DNA from: Pisolithus tinctorius
Taxonomy: Eukaryota > Basidiomycota > Agaricomycetes > Boletales > Pisolithaceae
Assembly (NCBI GenBank): GCA_024663395.1
Contig: JANFAH010000032.1
Location: forward strand, 558,001-622,000
Direction of reading: 5' to 3'
DNA: 64,000 bases
The position numbers and the translations under genes are program-made. Below are positions 33,520 through 44,040 of this stretch, piece after piece; position 1 is the first letter of the stretch, and each line of letters opens with the position of its first letter. Below the pieces are notes generated by a model. The model saw only the letters and a list, made by a program, of their open reading frames with translations, made no database searches and was not told where the DNA came from.

Positions 33520-34781
33520 GACTCTGCCTTCTCCGTGGGTGGAGTAGGTGGAGTTCCAGCTGTAGCTGCATGGGCTTTGGCTGTGCGAGAGGTGGACTTG
33601 GGGCAGTCCTTAGTGGAGTGGCCAGCCTCGCCACAGAAGAGGCAGAGGTTGTTTTTCATCCTGCGCTGGCACTCAGCGGAGGTGAGTTTGCCATCTTTGC
33701 CCAGAAGGTGGGCAATATCGGACTTGGGCGGATCTTTCTGCTTGCCCTTGCCCTTGGCATCGGACTTTGGAGCAGAGGACAATGAGGACAATGATTTAGT
33801 TTTATTGTCGGAGTTGGAAGACTGTGACTTGTCGGAGGCGGACTTGGTGGTGTGCGAGATCTCTGCTTTGCACTCCCAGTAGTGCGCATCGATGGTCTGA
33901 GCGAGTTCGCAGAGTTGTGTGAGGGTAGAGGGTTTTCTGACACGAGCGATCTCGTCCTTGATGCAGTCTGGAAGTCCGCTATAGAAGCAGTGGCAGAGTG
34001 CACCGACACCGTAGTCCTTGACCTGTGAAGCCCAGCGATTGAACTCCATGACGTATTTGGTAATTCGAGAACCATCTTTCATGGTGAGGTTCTCGAGTTG
34101 TTGGATGGCATCCGCTATGGCATCATGCGGACCAAAATTGGTTGTGAGCTCTTGTAAGAACTCATGGTAGTCGTCCATCCAGAGCGGGCAGTCATAGTTG
34201 TCGGGGTTTAGCAGGTCTGGCTTGAACCAAGCCAGGGCCATACCCTTAAGATAAGATTGAGTGAAGGTAACCTTTGCTCTGTCGGAGCGGAATGCACAAG
34301 GGTGGTCTTGGAAGTTTAGCTCGCATTGTACGAGGAACTCATGGAGTTTCTTGGGGTCGGAGCCGTCGAAGGTATCAGGCTCGCGGACTTTGGTTTTCAG
34401 AGCGGAGTCCCCAGTGCGTGAACTAGACCATGCAAGCGCATGAACAGCTCTAGCAAGAGCTATGAGGGGATCCTCTGGCGGCTCAGCCGGGTCTTTGGGG
34501 ACATCCCCGTCACCGCTGCCCCCGCCATCGGGATCACCATCCGGATAATCAGGGTCGGGGTTGGGTCCATCATCTCGGTTACGAGGAGGTGGAGTATGGA
34601 AGGCTGATGGGTGGAGGTTGGAGCGACCAGCTTGTGAAGCACTTTCGCCTTCAGCATGAGAGTGGCGTTGAGTGGAGAAGGACTGGAATTGTTCAATGAC
34701 GGAAGGGAGTTGATGCGGATTAGCTAGCGCTACAGTGAGGTTCTCAGTGACCTCTCTTTGAGACTGAGCTCGAGTTCTCAT
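33510..34781 (-). CDS. Gag of Gypsy A
   Basis: A 423-codon intact frame: structural protein that packages the element RNA. Residues 50-110 are Pro/Asp/Gly-rich. The retrotransposon-gag domain (about 130-300) has FLVQCELNFQDHP, YLKGMALAWFKPDLL, LTTNFGPHDAIADA, YVMEFNRWASQVKDYG and HCFYSGLPDCIKDEIARV. A zinc knuckle CLFCGEAGHSTKDC (CX2CX4HX4C) lies near the C-terminus. The ATG is the first in frame, 62 nt from the 5' LTR. Confidence 0.93.
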   Translation of the reverse strand: MRTRAQSQREVTENLTVALANPHQLPSVIEQFQSFSTQRHSHAEGESASQAGRSNLHPSAFHTPPPRNRDDGPNPDPDYPDGDPDGGGSGDGDVPKDPAEPPEDPLIALARAVHALAWSSSRTGDSALKTKVREPDTFDGSDPKKLHEFLVQCELNFQDHPCAFRSDRAKVTFTQSYLKGMALAWFKPDLLNPDNYDCPLWMDDYHEFLQELTTNFGPHDAIADAIQQLENLTMKDGSRITKYVMEFNRWASQVKDYGVGALCHCFYSGLPDCIKDEIARVRKPSTLTQLCELAQTIDAHYWECKAEISHTTKSASDKSQSSNSDNKTKSLSSLSSAPKSDAKGKGKQKDPPKSDIAHLLGKDGKLTSAECQRRMKNNLCLFCGEAGHSTKDCPKSTSRTAKAHAATAGTPPTPPTEKAESKN

Positions 34782-34842
34782 AACAGTGTAAGTTTCTCAG
34801 AGGACAGGGGGTGAGATCATACAAGTGTGAGTATGAATATAC

Positions 34843-35556
34843 TGTCAAGTCCGGGCCTACTCTGACCAACTCCGATGCTATACAAGGTCTAGAGAAAGGT
34901 TTGGAAGCAAGTCCAACACAGAGGAACAGAACTCTGACTAGCGGAGTGTCAGCAGAGATGAAGACCGCCGAAGCGAAGGCAAAACAGAGTGAGGGCATCA
35001 GGTTTAGCTCATGCACTACCCCCTTGCACGATCTCAGCCCTCGTATTTCAGAGGGAGAGTACAGATGGAGAGTTGGAGATAACTCCAACAGACAGAAGAT
35101 GGAATCAGAGGGAGTAGGAACTAAGTTGATATTTGTACTGAAGAACAGCGGAGTACAGTACATGCTTTTATACTGCTATGGAGGTACAGTAATCGGAATC
35201 AGAACTGACATACGGAGACTCATAAATTTTCAAGTAAAATTTCCTGGATGACGAATGAAGGGTAGACGGAGGACATATGAACGGGTAACACAGAACATCC
35301 AGAAAAGGAAATAGTCCAGGCGCTGGACCATGCGGTGAGCGCGCTGCGGAGTACCTGACTGTGAAGGTAGTCACATGACCCCTCAGAGAACGGACTGCTC
35401 GGTCCAGTAAGAGAGCAACACAAGTCCGACAGCAGTCGGAGTGGAGATGGTTCGCAACCAACAGAAGTTGGGCAGAGTTGGTGCGGAGTGAGCAGATGAC
35501 CAGCGGAAAAGGTTGCGGAGTGAGCAAAGACCTATGATGAATGCACGGTTATGACA
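34843..35556 (-). repeat. LTR, family A (5' LTR)
   Basis: 714 bp, partner of 26908-27621, with the CCTGA duplication outside it. Confidence 0.93.
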
Positions 35557-35561
35557 CCTGA

Positions 35562-36880
35562 TGACCCCACCCTCTGACAGACCATCATGTCCAGCCACCA
35601 TGACCACCCCTCTGCAGGACACCCTGGTGTCTTGAAGACTCACCAACTTGTCTCTTCTGAATTCTGGTGGCCAGGACTGGTGTCCTTCATCTGCAAATAT
35701 GTTGAAGGCTGTGCTATGTGCCAGCAAAATAAAGTAAACACCCACCTGATGACACCTCCCCTTATGCCCATCCCCATGACCTCAACCCACCCCTTCCAAC
35801 AAATCTCTTGTGATCTGGTCACTGACCTACCCCTTTCCAAGGGTTACAATTCCCTCTTGGTCATGGTAGACCATGGGCTTACAAAGGGGGTAATTTTAGC
35901 ACCAACTAAGAAAACTGCTTCTGCTGCCAACATTGCAGCTCTCTTTTTCATGAAAGTCTACTCCCATTTCAGATTGTATGACAAAATCATATCCAACCAA
36001 GGCCCTCAGTTCACCTTGACATTTGCTAAAGAACTCACTTCCCTCCTTGGGTGTGCCCTTGCCTTGTCAATGGCATATCATCCTCAGACTGATGGAGAAA
36101 CAGAATGTGTAAATCAAGAGATTGAAACATACCTCCACATCTTCTGTCAGAATGACCCCACTCTATGGGCGGATAACCTTGCTATGGCAGAATTCATGCA
36201 TAACCACTGCCCCCACTCTGTCACCCATCAATTGCTGTTCTACCTCATGTACAGCTATGAACTGAGAATGCTTCTGTCTTTGATTGTGGAAACCCACCTT
36301 CCCACCACTGAGTCTAGACTTGATGAACTCTGAAAAGCCAGAGAAGAGGCCCTTGCAGCACATGATCTGGTCAGAAAAACTATGAAAGACCATTCATCAT
36401 GACCCTTCACCCCATTCCAAAAAGGTGATAAAGTTTGGCTAGAAGCATGGAACCTAAAGTGTTCCTACAAAAAATAGAAAACTCACCCAGAAAAGAGAAG
36501 GACCCTTTATCATCTCCAACATCCTCTCTCCAATCACCTATTGCCTTGCAATTCCTGCATGATGGAGGATCCACAATGTCTTCCACACTTCTCTCTTATT
36601 GCCCTATCATGAAAATGACATTCATGGACCAAACTTCCTGGCTCCACCACCTGACCTGGTCAATGAGGAAGAGGAATATGAGATTGAGGTGATAATCAGC
36701 CATAAAAGGTCCAGCCATGGACATGCCTTTTTAATCAAGTGGAGGGGTTACCCTTCTTCTGAAAACTCTTGGCAAAAAGAAGCACACCTTGAACATGTGG
36801 ATGATATGCTCTCCACCTATAAGAAACACTTCCTTAAGGACTTTCCCCCTCAGAAACCACCCACTCATCATTCCCCTTGA
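35562..36880 (+). pseudogene. Old Gypsy E pol: integrase and chromodomain
   Basis: Continuation of 26634-26905 across the family A insertion. HHCC (HDHPSAGH .. CAMCQQNK) and core motifs are readable: ISCDLVTDLP, SNQGPQF (second catalytic Asp changed to Asn) and DGETECVNQE. After a TGA near 36,331 the trace continues in shifted frames to the chromodomain YEIEVIISHKRSSHGHAF, LIKWRGYPSSENSW (36680-36790). CpG is nearly absent. Confidence 0.85.
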
Positions 36881-36994
36881 ACCATCAGAAACATCTCTCT
36901 AGAAATGCCTCCTTGTCATTACACTTACCCTTGAGAACCCTCACACCATCACACCTCCTTTGCTCATTGTCAGCAACAACCTGCCAGTAATCAG

Positions 36995-37912
36995 ATGATC
37001 AACTCCTACCATCTCTTTATTGCCAACCCCTCTGTCATCAGCACCATTTACCATGAAGTTGATGAGGACTCCCCTCTTGACCTCATCTACCATGCTACCA
37101 TCCAAGCCCTTCAGCTTGAAGAACTGTCCTGCTATGTAAACTGTCAAAACCCCCTCCTTTCCCCTGCCAGAACTATCTTGAACAAGATTTCCTATGAGCA
37201 GGTTCCCCTGCTCCTTTGTCTCTTTGATACATTAGGAGGTGCTGACCTTATCTACAATGTTTGTCAGCATCCTATGCTGATTGCTCCCCCTCCTCCTGGG
37301 TCTAGAAGACCCTCAACTGCAACCTCTTCCCCAGTTTCCTCTGTGTTGTCTTCCCCTCTGGCATCATTGCTGTCATCCTCCTGCTCTTCCAGCACTCTTC
37401 ATAGAGCAGACAGACCTTGTGCCTGTTGTCTTTCAGGCCCTAACCCCTGTCCTTGTGAGTCTCACAGCTCATTGTCCCCATCTGTTGTCAACCTGATGGT
37501 TGCTTTTGGTGTCTCTGATGCTGAACTTGCCTTGACTATGAGCCAGGTTGAAACCCTTGCCCAGTTACCCCCTGACTCAGTTTTAAATGAACTGGCTGAG
37601 GCTGATTGCCCTCTCACCCTGTCTGATCCACACTACTGTCAAGCATGCTATGTTTGTCACTGCCTCAGGCACATTCACATAAATTGTGGACTCTACAAAT
37701 GCCCCCTCTGTCATGCCACTTGTCCTGGACATACCCAGGCCCAATGCCCATCTATACACCCTCACTGGCCATTACAAGAGAGAATTGCTACCCCTGCTTT
37801 GGTAGACAATTGTACCCTTGTTGGGGGCAAGGATAATGATTTGTATGACAATGACAATGACTTTGATGACTCCACCATTAGTAACATGACCAGAGTTATG
37901 GAGAGTAGTTGA
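36995..37912 (+). CDS. ORF3 of Gypsy E with two zinc knuckles
   Basis: A 305-codon open frame after pol, in the same sense, ending 33 nt before the 3' LTR. The N-terminal half is helical, the middle is Ser/Pro/Cys-rich, and near residues 210-260 there are two Cys/His motifs: CYVCHCLRHIHINC (CX2CX4HX4C) and CPLCHATCPGHTQAQC (CX2CX6HX4C). The tail is Asp-rich. Zinc knuckles of this kind bind nucleic acid in Gag proteins; here they sit in the env position. I see no signal peptide or membrane segment, so an envelope role is unlikely. The frame has stayed open although the copy is heavily mutated. Confidence 0.6.
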   Translation: MINSYHLFIANPSVISTIYHEVDEDSPLDLIYHATIQALQLEELSCYVNCQNPLLSPARTILNKISYEQVPLLLCLFDTLGGADLIYNVCQHPMLIAPPPPGSRRPSTATSSPVSSVLSSPLASLLSSSCSSSTLHRADRPCACCLSGPNPCPCESHSSLSPSVVNLMVAFGVSDAELALTMSQVETLAQLPPDSVLNELAEADCPLTLSDPHYCQACYVCHCLRHIHINCGLYKCPLCHATCPGHTQAQCPSIHPHWPLQERIATPALVDNCTLVGGKDNDLYDNDNDFDDSTISNMTRVMESS

Positions 37913-37945
37913 AGTCAGGGACTTCAATGCTTAGAAGGGGGGTAA

Positions 37946-38398
37946 TGTTACATTTCACCCCTGTTTCCACTTCTTTTCCCCTTGCATTTACCTTGTGTTC
38001 ATTCTGTTGGACTACTTTTCCTTTTTGAGCCATCTTCTCTCTGATCCAATGGCTCTCTATTTCCACCACTGGCATCACTGCTTCATTACATGCTTAGGAC
38101 ATGTGTTGCTATTGTTCCACCAATGGCATAGTTACCTTGTTACATGTGGATGCCTCATGGTCTGTTTTCCTGTAGTATTTAGACTGCTGGCTCAAGTCCT
38201 GGAAACCCAGACTTGAGCTGCTCAATCATATGCAGCATTCTCAGAACTTTGCCCTCAGTGTCCCTTACCAGGACCACTCTTACCAGCATTGACTAAAATC
38301 CTCAGTCATTTACTGAGGTTACTGCAGCCATTGCTCAGTAGAAACCAATAGTCTGCATTTGAGCTCTCCCTACATCTTGGCTTTGGTCGAGTGTAACA
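37946..38398 (+). repeat. LTR, family E (3' LTR of the old copy)
   Basis: 453 bp, TGTTACATTTCACCCC to GTCGAGTGTAACA, preceded by the polypurine tract AGAAGGGGGGTAA. Homologous along its length to the CpG-rich LTR at 62013-62464; most differences are CG to TG or CA. Confidence 0.92.
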
Positions 38399-38615
38399 GC
38401 AGAATGGTCAAGAATGGAAAAACCCACCAGATGTGGAAAAGTGGCCAGTGAAGGCCAAAAGTGACCAGGACAGAGGCTGTGGTCACTATGCTGACTCACA
38501 GGAAGACAGAAATGCATTGCCACCTGTGAATGGGACTTGATGTGCCTGTGGAGACACCCTCAACAGGCTGGAGCTGCATAGTAGCGCACCAGGGGGCACA
38601 GGACTGTGTGTCAAG

Positions 38616-38952
38616 TGTCACAACCATGCATTTATCCCAAGTCCCTACTCACTCTGTACCTTACTCTGCCAGTCATTCACTCACTCCACACCAACTCCAC
38701 CTGCCCTCTACCATTTATGAGCCTTCTCCACTCTGTCTGCTGTCAGACTTGTACTGGTCTACTGTTGGACCATGCAGACTGTTCTCCAAGAGGTCATGTG
38801 ACCTTCATTGGCCCTCTAATTGACACTGCATAGTGAGGTACTCTGCAGTGCATGCACCTCATGGTTCAGCAACTGGACTGTTTCCTTTTTGGTCTGCTGT
38901 ATGTTTCTCCATCTACCCTTCATTCATTGTCCAGGAATTTTTACTTATGTAG
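38616..38952 (+). repeat. LTR A fragment
   Basis: Begins TGTCACAACCATGCATTT, matches the inverse of family A and breaks off near CAGGAATTTTTACTTATG. The 217 bp before it (38399-38615) hold nothing I recognise. Confidence 0.75.
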
Positions 38953-39003
38953 AACATCTCCATGGGACCTGTACCAAAATGTCTACATGGATGCATCAAA
39001 ATT

Positions 39004-39064
39004 GTCATGACAGTACCTCAACCCCAGCCAGACTCACCCTCACATTCATCCAGTCTGGCCTCAG
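39004..39064 (+). repeat. LTR F fragment
   Basis: TGTCATGACAGTACCTCAAC followed by CCAGCCAGACT-like bases matches the first 60 bp of family F and is cut by LTR H. Confidence 0.6.
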
Positions 39065-39978
39065 TGTGAGTCAAAGTGTGGCTCAGTGGTGAAAACCAAC
39101 CAAAACCAACACAAAAGACAAAGAAAGTGAGTGGTTGTGTGCCTATGTGGTACCTAGATGATAGAACCTTTTGTCTGGGTGGGTTGTTGTGAGCTACAAC
39201 ACTCAAAGATGAGTGCCAAGCATTGGGGGTGCTCCTGACAAAGAGGGAGCAAGAATGCAATAGAATGCAATGGGGTAGATTGCTGTCAGCCTACAGAAGG
39301 ATGAATGAAGACTTAATTTGATGTTCTGAGCTGTCCTGAGCTCAGGGAGGACTTGGAGTGAAGCTGATTGATGATGGACAATGATAGGTGAAGTAGATGA
39401 TAGTTAGACCCTTAATAAAGTCTCAACTATTGATGCTGCTGAATGAATTACTGAGAGATGATAAAATGTGAGCAAGAGGGGCTCTCTGATGTCTTCTTCT
39501 TATTCAGCTATCTAAGTACAGTGATTTATATACAGTACAGGGGCATTGCCTATGGAAAACAAGGTGCAAACACTTGGTAAGTGATTGGTAACTGATAAGT
39601 AAGGAATGTAAGTGGTGGGTAATCATCTTAGAAGCATTGGTGAGCATTGGTAAGGATAAGTAAGCCAAAAGGCAAAGAATCAGTAAGCAAAGTCAAAAGA
39701 TTGGTAAGTATTGGCAATAGGTGAGTCAAGGACAGTCAGAATGTCAAAGTATGAGTCAAGTAATGTCAGAAACTGGGAAAGTGCACTGGAATCACATTAG
39801 GGGGAGGCTGTGTATGTCACATCTCAAAGAGATTGCTTCTGGGCTGAAGTGGGATGACAGAGAGGCAGTGCTGATCTGATGCCAATATAGTACATCCAAA
39901 AGGGGACAGGGTGAGTCAGATGTCAGCAGGGGTCAAGCTTTGGGGGTCTGTGGGGTGACAGGAGCATAGGGGATCACA
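39065..39978 (-). repeat. LTR, family H (left copy)
   Basis: 914 bp on -, beginning TGTGATCCCC and ending GACTCACA; inverse partner of 46971-47887. On - it is preceded by TAGGGGGGGAAGGT, a polypurine tract, so it is a 3' LTR. Confidence 0.7.
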
Positions 39979-40877
39979 ACCTTCCCCCCCTAACTGTCCT
40001 CTCAGTGAAGCAAATAAAAACTTCATGAATGAGGCTCTGTTGGAAGAGAGGATAAAAGGGGAGCATCTTCTGCTGTATCTTGCAATAAGGAGGCAAGACA
40101 TGCATCATACCCATCATGGATGCAATCAGGGAGAGTGGAGAACAGTAGATTATACTGTAGCTGTCACAATTTTGGAAGAATGGTGGATGAGGCTGGTATG
40201 AAGATGTTGCAGGGAGCAGGGAGGAAGGATCCATATGCTTCTTGGACTGGAGAGACTGAAATGACCACATAAGACCTTTCCAAGCAGATGACAGACCTGA
40301 GGCAACCAAAGAACATCCTCCTAGAGGTCATACTGATGAAAAGAATATGCTGTCCAAGCTGCATGGGCTGAGAGGGGGCAGACAAGGATGGGATGTACCA
40401 GGATGCTTCAGGATGGAAGCTGGTAGGAACTCCTGGTAAATATATGTAGCCATGGTCCCTAGCAAAGGGGACAAGTGAAATGATTGATGTGGAGGTGGTC
40501 ATATCAGAAGAATTAGTCAAATGAGCATCTTTTGGAGGGAGTGCTGTAGAAATGTGTGGAGTGCACAAATCCTTTCCAATTTTGGAAGGTAGGATCACAT
40601 GGCTGAGCACTACAAGCAAGTGTGGGAATGGTGTCAGTATCTGTGGAATTGGTGGAGATATGTTGAAAACCAGAATGCCATACACAGGCACTTAAGGACT
40701 TTTATTGGCACTTAACTTGCTTCCTTCCTTTTTCTTTGGCATTGATAACTCATTCTTGTGCAAGGGATGACTGCTGACATTTCTGGCTGTCCTTCTTCAC
40801 ATGAGGGCTATGGTCTTCATCTCCATTCCTCAGCTGTATCCATATCCACCTCACCAAACACCTTTGGTGTGTGACAC
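39979..40877 (-). pseudogene. Internal 3' part of LTR element H (left copy)
   Basis: Carries the frame 40691-40164 (PFARDHGYIYLPGVPTSF, LGQHILFISMTSRRMFFG), nearly identical to the right copy at 46258-46785. The upstream gene is cut off at about 40,870, where an LTR A fragment begins. Confidence 0.55.
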
Positions 40878-41021
40878 TGCTCCACTGCTGTCTCAGTGGA
40901 CTTTGTCCCTGCCAACACTCCACCAGTTGGAGTTCTATTCTTCTGTGTCAGACTTGCTTCTGAACCTCTCACCAGACTTTGTCTAGTGTCAGAGTTGGTT
41001 GGAGTAGGCCCAGACTTGACA
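40878..41021 (-). repeat. LTR A fragment
   Basis: About 145 bp ending CCCAGACTTGACA; the inverse reads TGTCAAGTCTGGGCCTACTC. It lies between element H and the truncated Gypsy C. Confidence 0.75.
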
Positions 41022-41030
41022 ATCATTGTG

Positions 41031-43303
41031 TAGCTTCTCAACATCCATTAGGGCAATTGTGTGTAAGACCAGGTATTCAAGATAGGTTGTGTGAAGGGAG
41101 ACCACCAGTTGCTCCTGGGTGAAGACTGGTCTCAGGTTCTGTGGGTTCCCTTGGGCATAGCTGCTATCCCCCTCTTTGGGGTAGACATCCCATTGTCTAG
41201 TTAGGGCATTGGGCTTAGCCCTGAGCTTACCAGGCTGGAAATGGATGATCACATTAAACTGGGACAGGAACTCTGACCAGTGAGCTTGGTGGTGGGTGAG
41301 TACTTTAGAGGTAGAAAAGTACTCCAGATTCTTGTGATCAGTGACAACATTGACTGGTGAGGCTGAGCCCTCAAGGTAGTGGTGCCAGGTCCAGAAAGCT
41401 TCAAAAATTGCAAGCAATTCCTTATCTTGAGTGTTGTAGTTCAACTCTGGGGCAGTCAGAGTCTGGGAGTAGAAGGCAACCAGATGTATCTGGCCATCAC
41501 TGCAGGTAATGGAGAGGATACCAGCAATGGCATAGTCCAATGCATCAGTCTCAATGGTAATGGGCACCCCAGGGATGAAATGAGTTAAGACTGGTGCAGT
41601 CATGAAGGTGGCCTTGAGGTTATTGAATGACCAGTGGCACTTCTTGGAGAAGTTCCAAGGGGAACCTTTGCAAGTAAGCCAGGTGAGCAGTACAACAATG
41701 TCCAAGTAGTTAAAAATGACCCAGTGATAAAAGTTCACAAAGCCAAGAAAAGACTGGATGTCCTTAATCTTGTGAGGCTTGGGCCAGTCACAAATGGTTT
41801 GGACCTTTTCCTTCAACATCATGAGGCCAGCAGGGGAAAGGTGGAAGCTGAGGTACCCAACTGAGTCCAAGTGGAACTCACATTTCTCCAGCTTTGCATA
41901 AAGGCTGTGAAGCTGAAGCTGGTGGAATACTTCTTGGACATGCTGCTTTTGAGACTCCCTGTCTCCAGAGTAGATTAGAGTGTTGTCCAGGTAGACAACC
42001 ACACAAACATCCAACATGTCCATGAAGATGGCTTTCACAGAGCATTGGAAGGTGGCCAGGGCATTGGTGAGGCCAAAGGGCATCACTAACCACTCATAGG
42101 AATACCAAGTCCAGAACATGGTCTTCCATTCATTGCCCAGGGCAATCCAGACAAGGTAGTAGGCATGCCAGAGATCAATCTTTGTATAGATCTTGGCTCA
42201 GCTTGGTGAGTCAAAGAGGTCTGAGATGAGTGGGAGTGGGTATTGGTCTTTCTTAGTAATTTTGTTTAGGCCATGGAAGTCTACACAAAGCCAGAGGGAG
42301 CCATCCCCCTCCCCAACAAAGAGGACCAGTGCAGCATAGGGGGAAGAGGATGGGCAAATGAAGCCAGTGGTGAGAATTTCATCAATGAAAGTCCAGAGAG
42401 CTTATAGCTCAACTGGAGACAGAAATTAGATGGTGCCAAGAGGTGGGGTTGTTCCTTCTTCAAGCTCTATTTTCAGTTCATACTCCTGGTGAGGTGGGAG
42501 TGCTGAGGCCTTGGCCTTGCTGAACACATCAGCAAAGTCATGGTACTCCTCTGGGACATTGGGTAAGGCCAGAGGAGGGGAAGCCAAGGCCAATTGGGCT
42601 TGAGCTGAGTCCAAAGGCCAGAGCTGAAGTTGGAACTGTGTGGACCCTTTGAGCTTGCAGGTGCATATGAAAGTGGCTGCATTGATTAAGGAGACATGAG
42701 GGGCCTTTAGGGGGGTGCAATCCAGGGTGTCAGAGACTGGTACAGATGGTGCAGGGCTGGGTTGGTCACTAGGACTGGGGTCAGGAAGATTGGTGGAGAC
42801 TGGACTTACAGGGGGTATTGATGGGGTTGGCATTCCTTGTGTATGAGTCCAGAAAGTAATACTGCTCAATACCCAGTCAATCAATGGATTGTATTGGGTG
42901 AGCCAGTTATGCCTGAGAACTAATTTACACTTAGAATCCAATGGGGCCAAAAACAGGGTTACCAGGGTGACATTGCTGGGCATGAAGCAGATAGTGACAT
43001 CTATTGCTTGGGTTATGGTGAACATGGACATTCCATTGAAAAGCCAGAGTCAGATAGGTGAGACCAAGTATGTGTAAACAAGTGTTGATTAGCAAAATGA
43101 TTATCTATGAAACAATGAGTGGAACCAGAGTCCACTAAAGTACAAAGCTGAGGTAATTCATGATTTTCTATAGTGATATAAGGAGTGAGGGAATTAGGAC
43201 TGGAAAGAGCAGACATGTTGAGTCAAGCCTCCAAGTTTGCACAACTGGAGTCAACACAGCTCCTGGATTGTGTGGAGTCCCAGGAGCTGCTACCTATTTT
43301 TTT
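41031..43303 (-). pseudogene. Truncated pol of Gypsy C (protease to RNase H)
   Basis: Related to Gypsy A but CpG-depleted. Protease keeps LVDSGSTHCFID. RT reads VVVYLDNTLIYS, so the second Asp of YLDD is now Asn. RNase H has ETDALDYAIAGIL (S to L), DKELLAIFEAF and DHKNLEYFS, then TRQWDVYPKEGDSSYAQ. The open part 42119-40989 is preceded by several interrupted stretches up to the gag end. Integrase is missing, because the sequence ends at the LTR A fragment near 41,021. A TGA at the GAG GCT TGA CTC position matches CGA in Gypsy A. Confidence 0.88.
43257..43303 (-). promoter_or_regulatory. -1 ribosomal frameshift signal, Gypsy C gag-pol
   Basis: On - ACA AAA AAA TAG gives A_AAA_AAA (43303-43297), a 7-nt spacer, then a perfect 10-bp stem CAGCTCCTGG/CCAGGAGCTG (43289-43280 with 43266-43257, loop of 13 nt). 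It sits at the same place as in Gypsy A but with different stem bases. Confidence 0.75.
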
Positions 43304-44040
43304 GTCTCAGGGGTAGAACCCAAGCCCAAGGCCAGTGCAGCCTTGGTGGTGGTTGTGGCATGAGCCTTGGCCTTTCTGGTCTTCTTGGGGCACTTCTCAG
43401 TGAAGTGACCCAGGCCTCTGCAGAACATGCAGAGGTTGCCCTTGAGGTGGTGCTTGCATCCTTCTGGGGTTAGCTTCCTGTCCTTGCTGAGTGTGCTAGG
43501 CTCAGGCTTAGACAAGTTGTTGTTGTTGTTGTTGCCTGGCTTCAAAGAAGCTGGCTTGGGAGAGGAGCTGGAGTTGTTGTTGCCAGTCTTGGGGTGATTG
43601 TTGTTACTGCCAGAGCCAGACTTGTTGCTGGATGAGGAGGCCTGGTGTTTACTAGCCCTCTGGACCTCCTCCTTGTGCTCCCAGTAGTGTGCATCTATTT
43701 CTTGAGCCAGGTAGCAGAGCTCATGAAGGGTCTGGGGTTTTCCAACCCAGTGGACCTCATCCTTGATTCAGTCTGGGAGTCCAGCATAGAAGTGGTGGCA
43801 CAGTGCACCATCTCCATAGCCCTGGACTTGTGAAGCAAGCTGGTTGAAGTTGACTACATATTTGCTGATATGCTGGCTTTCCTTCTCATGTAGATGGTTG
43901 AGCTGACTCTCAGCATCAGCAACTGGGTCATGAGGGCTGAAGGGAGTTTGTAACTCCAGGATAAAGTCCCTCCAGGAGTCCATCTGGAGAGGCCAGTCAT
44001 TAGGGTCCTCAACCCTGAGAAAGTCTGGCTCAAACCACTC
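43294..44040 (-). pseudogene. Gag of Gypsy C, 5'-truncated
   Basis: Trace EWFEPDFLRVEDPNDWPLQM, FSPHDPVADAESQL, YVVNFNQLASQVQGYGDG, HHFYAGLPD and a zinc knuckle CMFCRGLGHFTEKC (CX2CX4HX4C). It is cut at 44,040, where a partial palindrome-arm copy begins. At least one nonsense change is present (near 43,770). Confidence 0.85.

Larger units (their letters stand above)
26908..35556 (-). mobile_element. Complete Ty3/Gypsy chromovirus, family A
   Basis: An 8,649-bp element with two 714-bp LTRs and the perfect 5-bp duplication CCTGA (26903-26907 and 35557-35561). On - it reads LTR, gag (34781-33510), pol in the -1 frame (33513-29260), an antisense extra gene (27818-29064 on +), a polypurine tract beside 27,622 (AAGGGGGGGGGCAC on -) and the LTR. 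A solo LTR of family F interrupts the chromodomain. It inserted into the integrase of an older Gypsy. No tRNA-type primer site is evident next to the 5' LTR. Confidence 0.95.
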
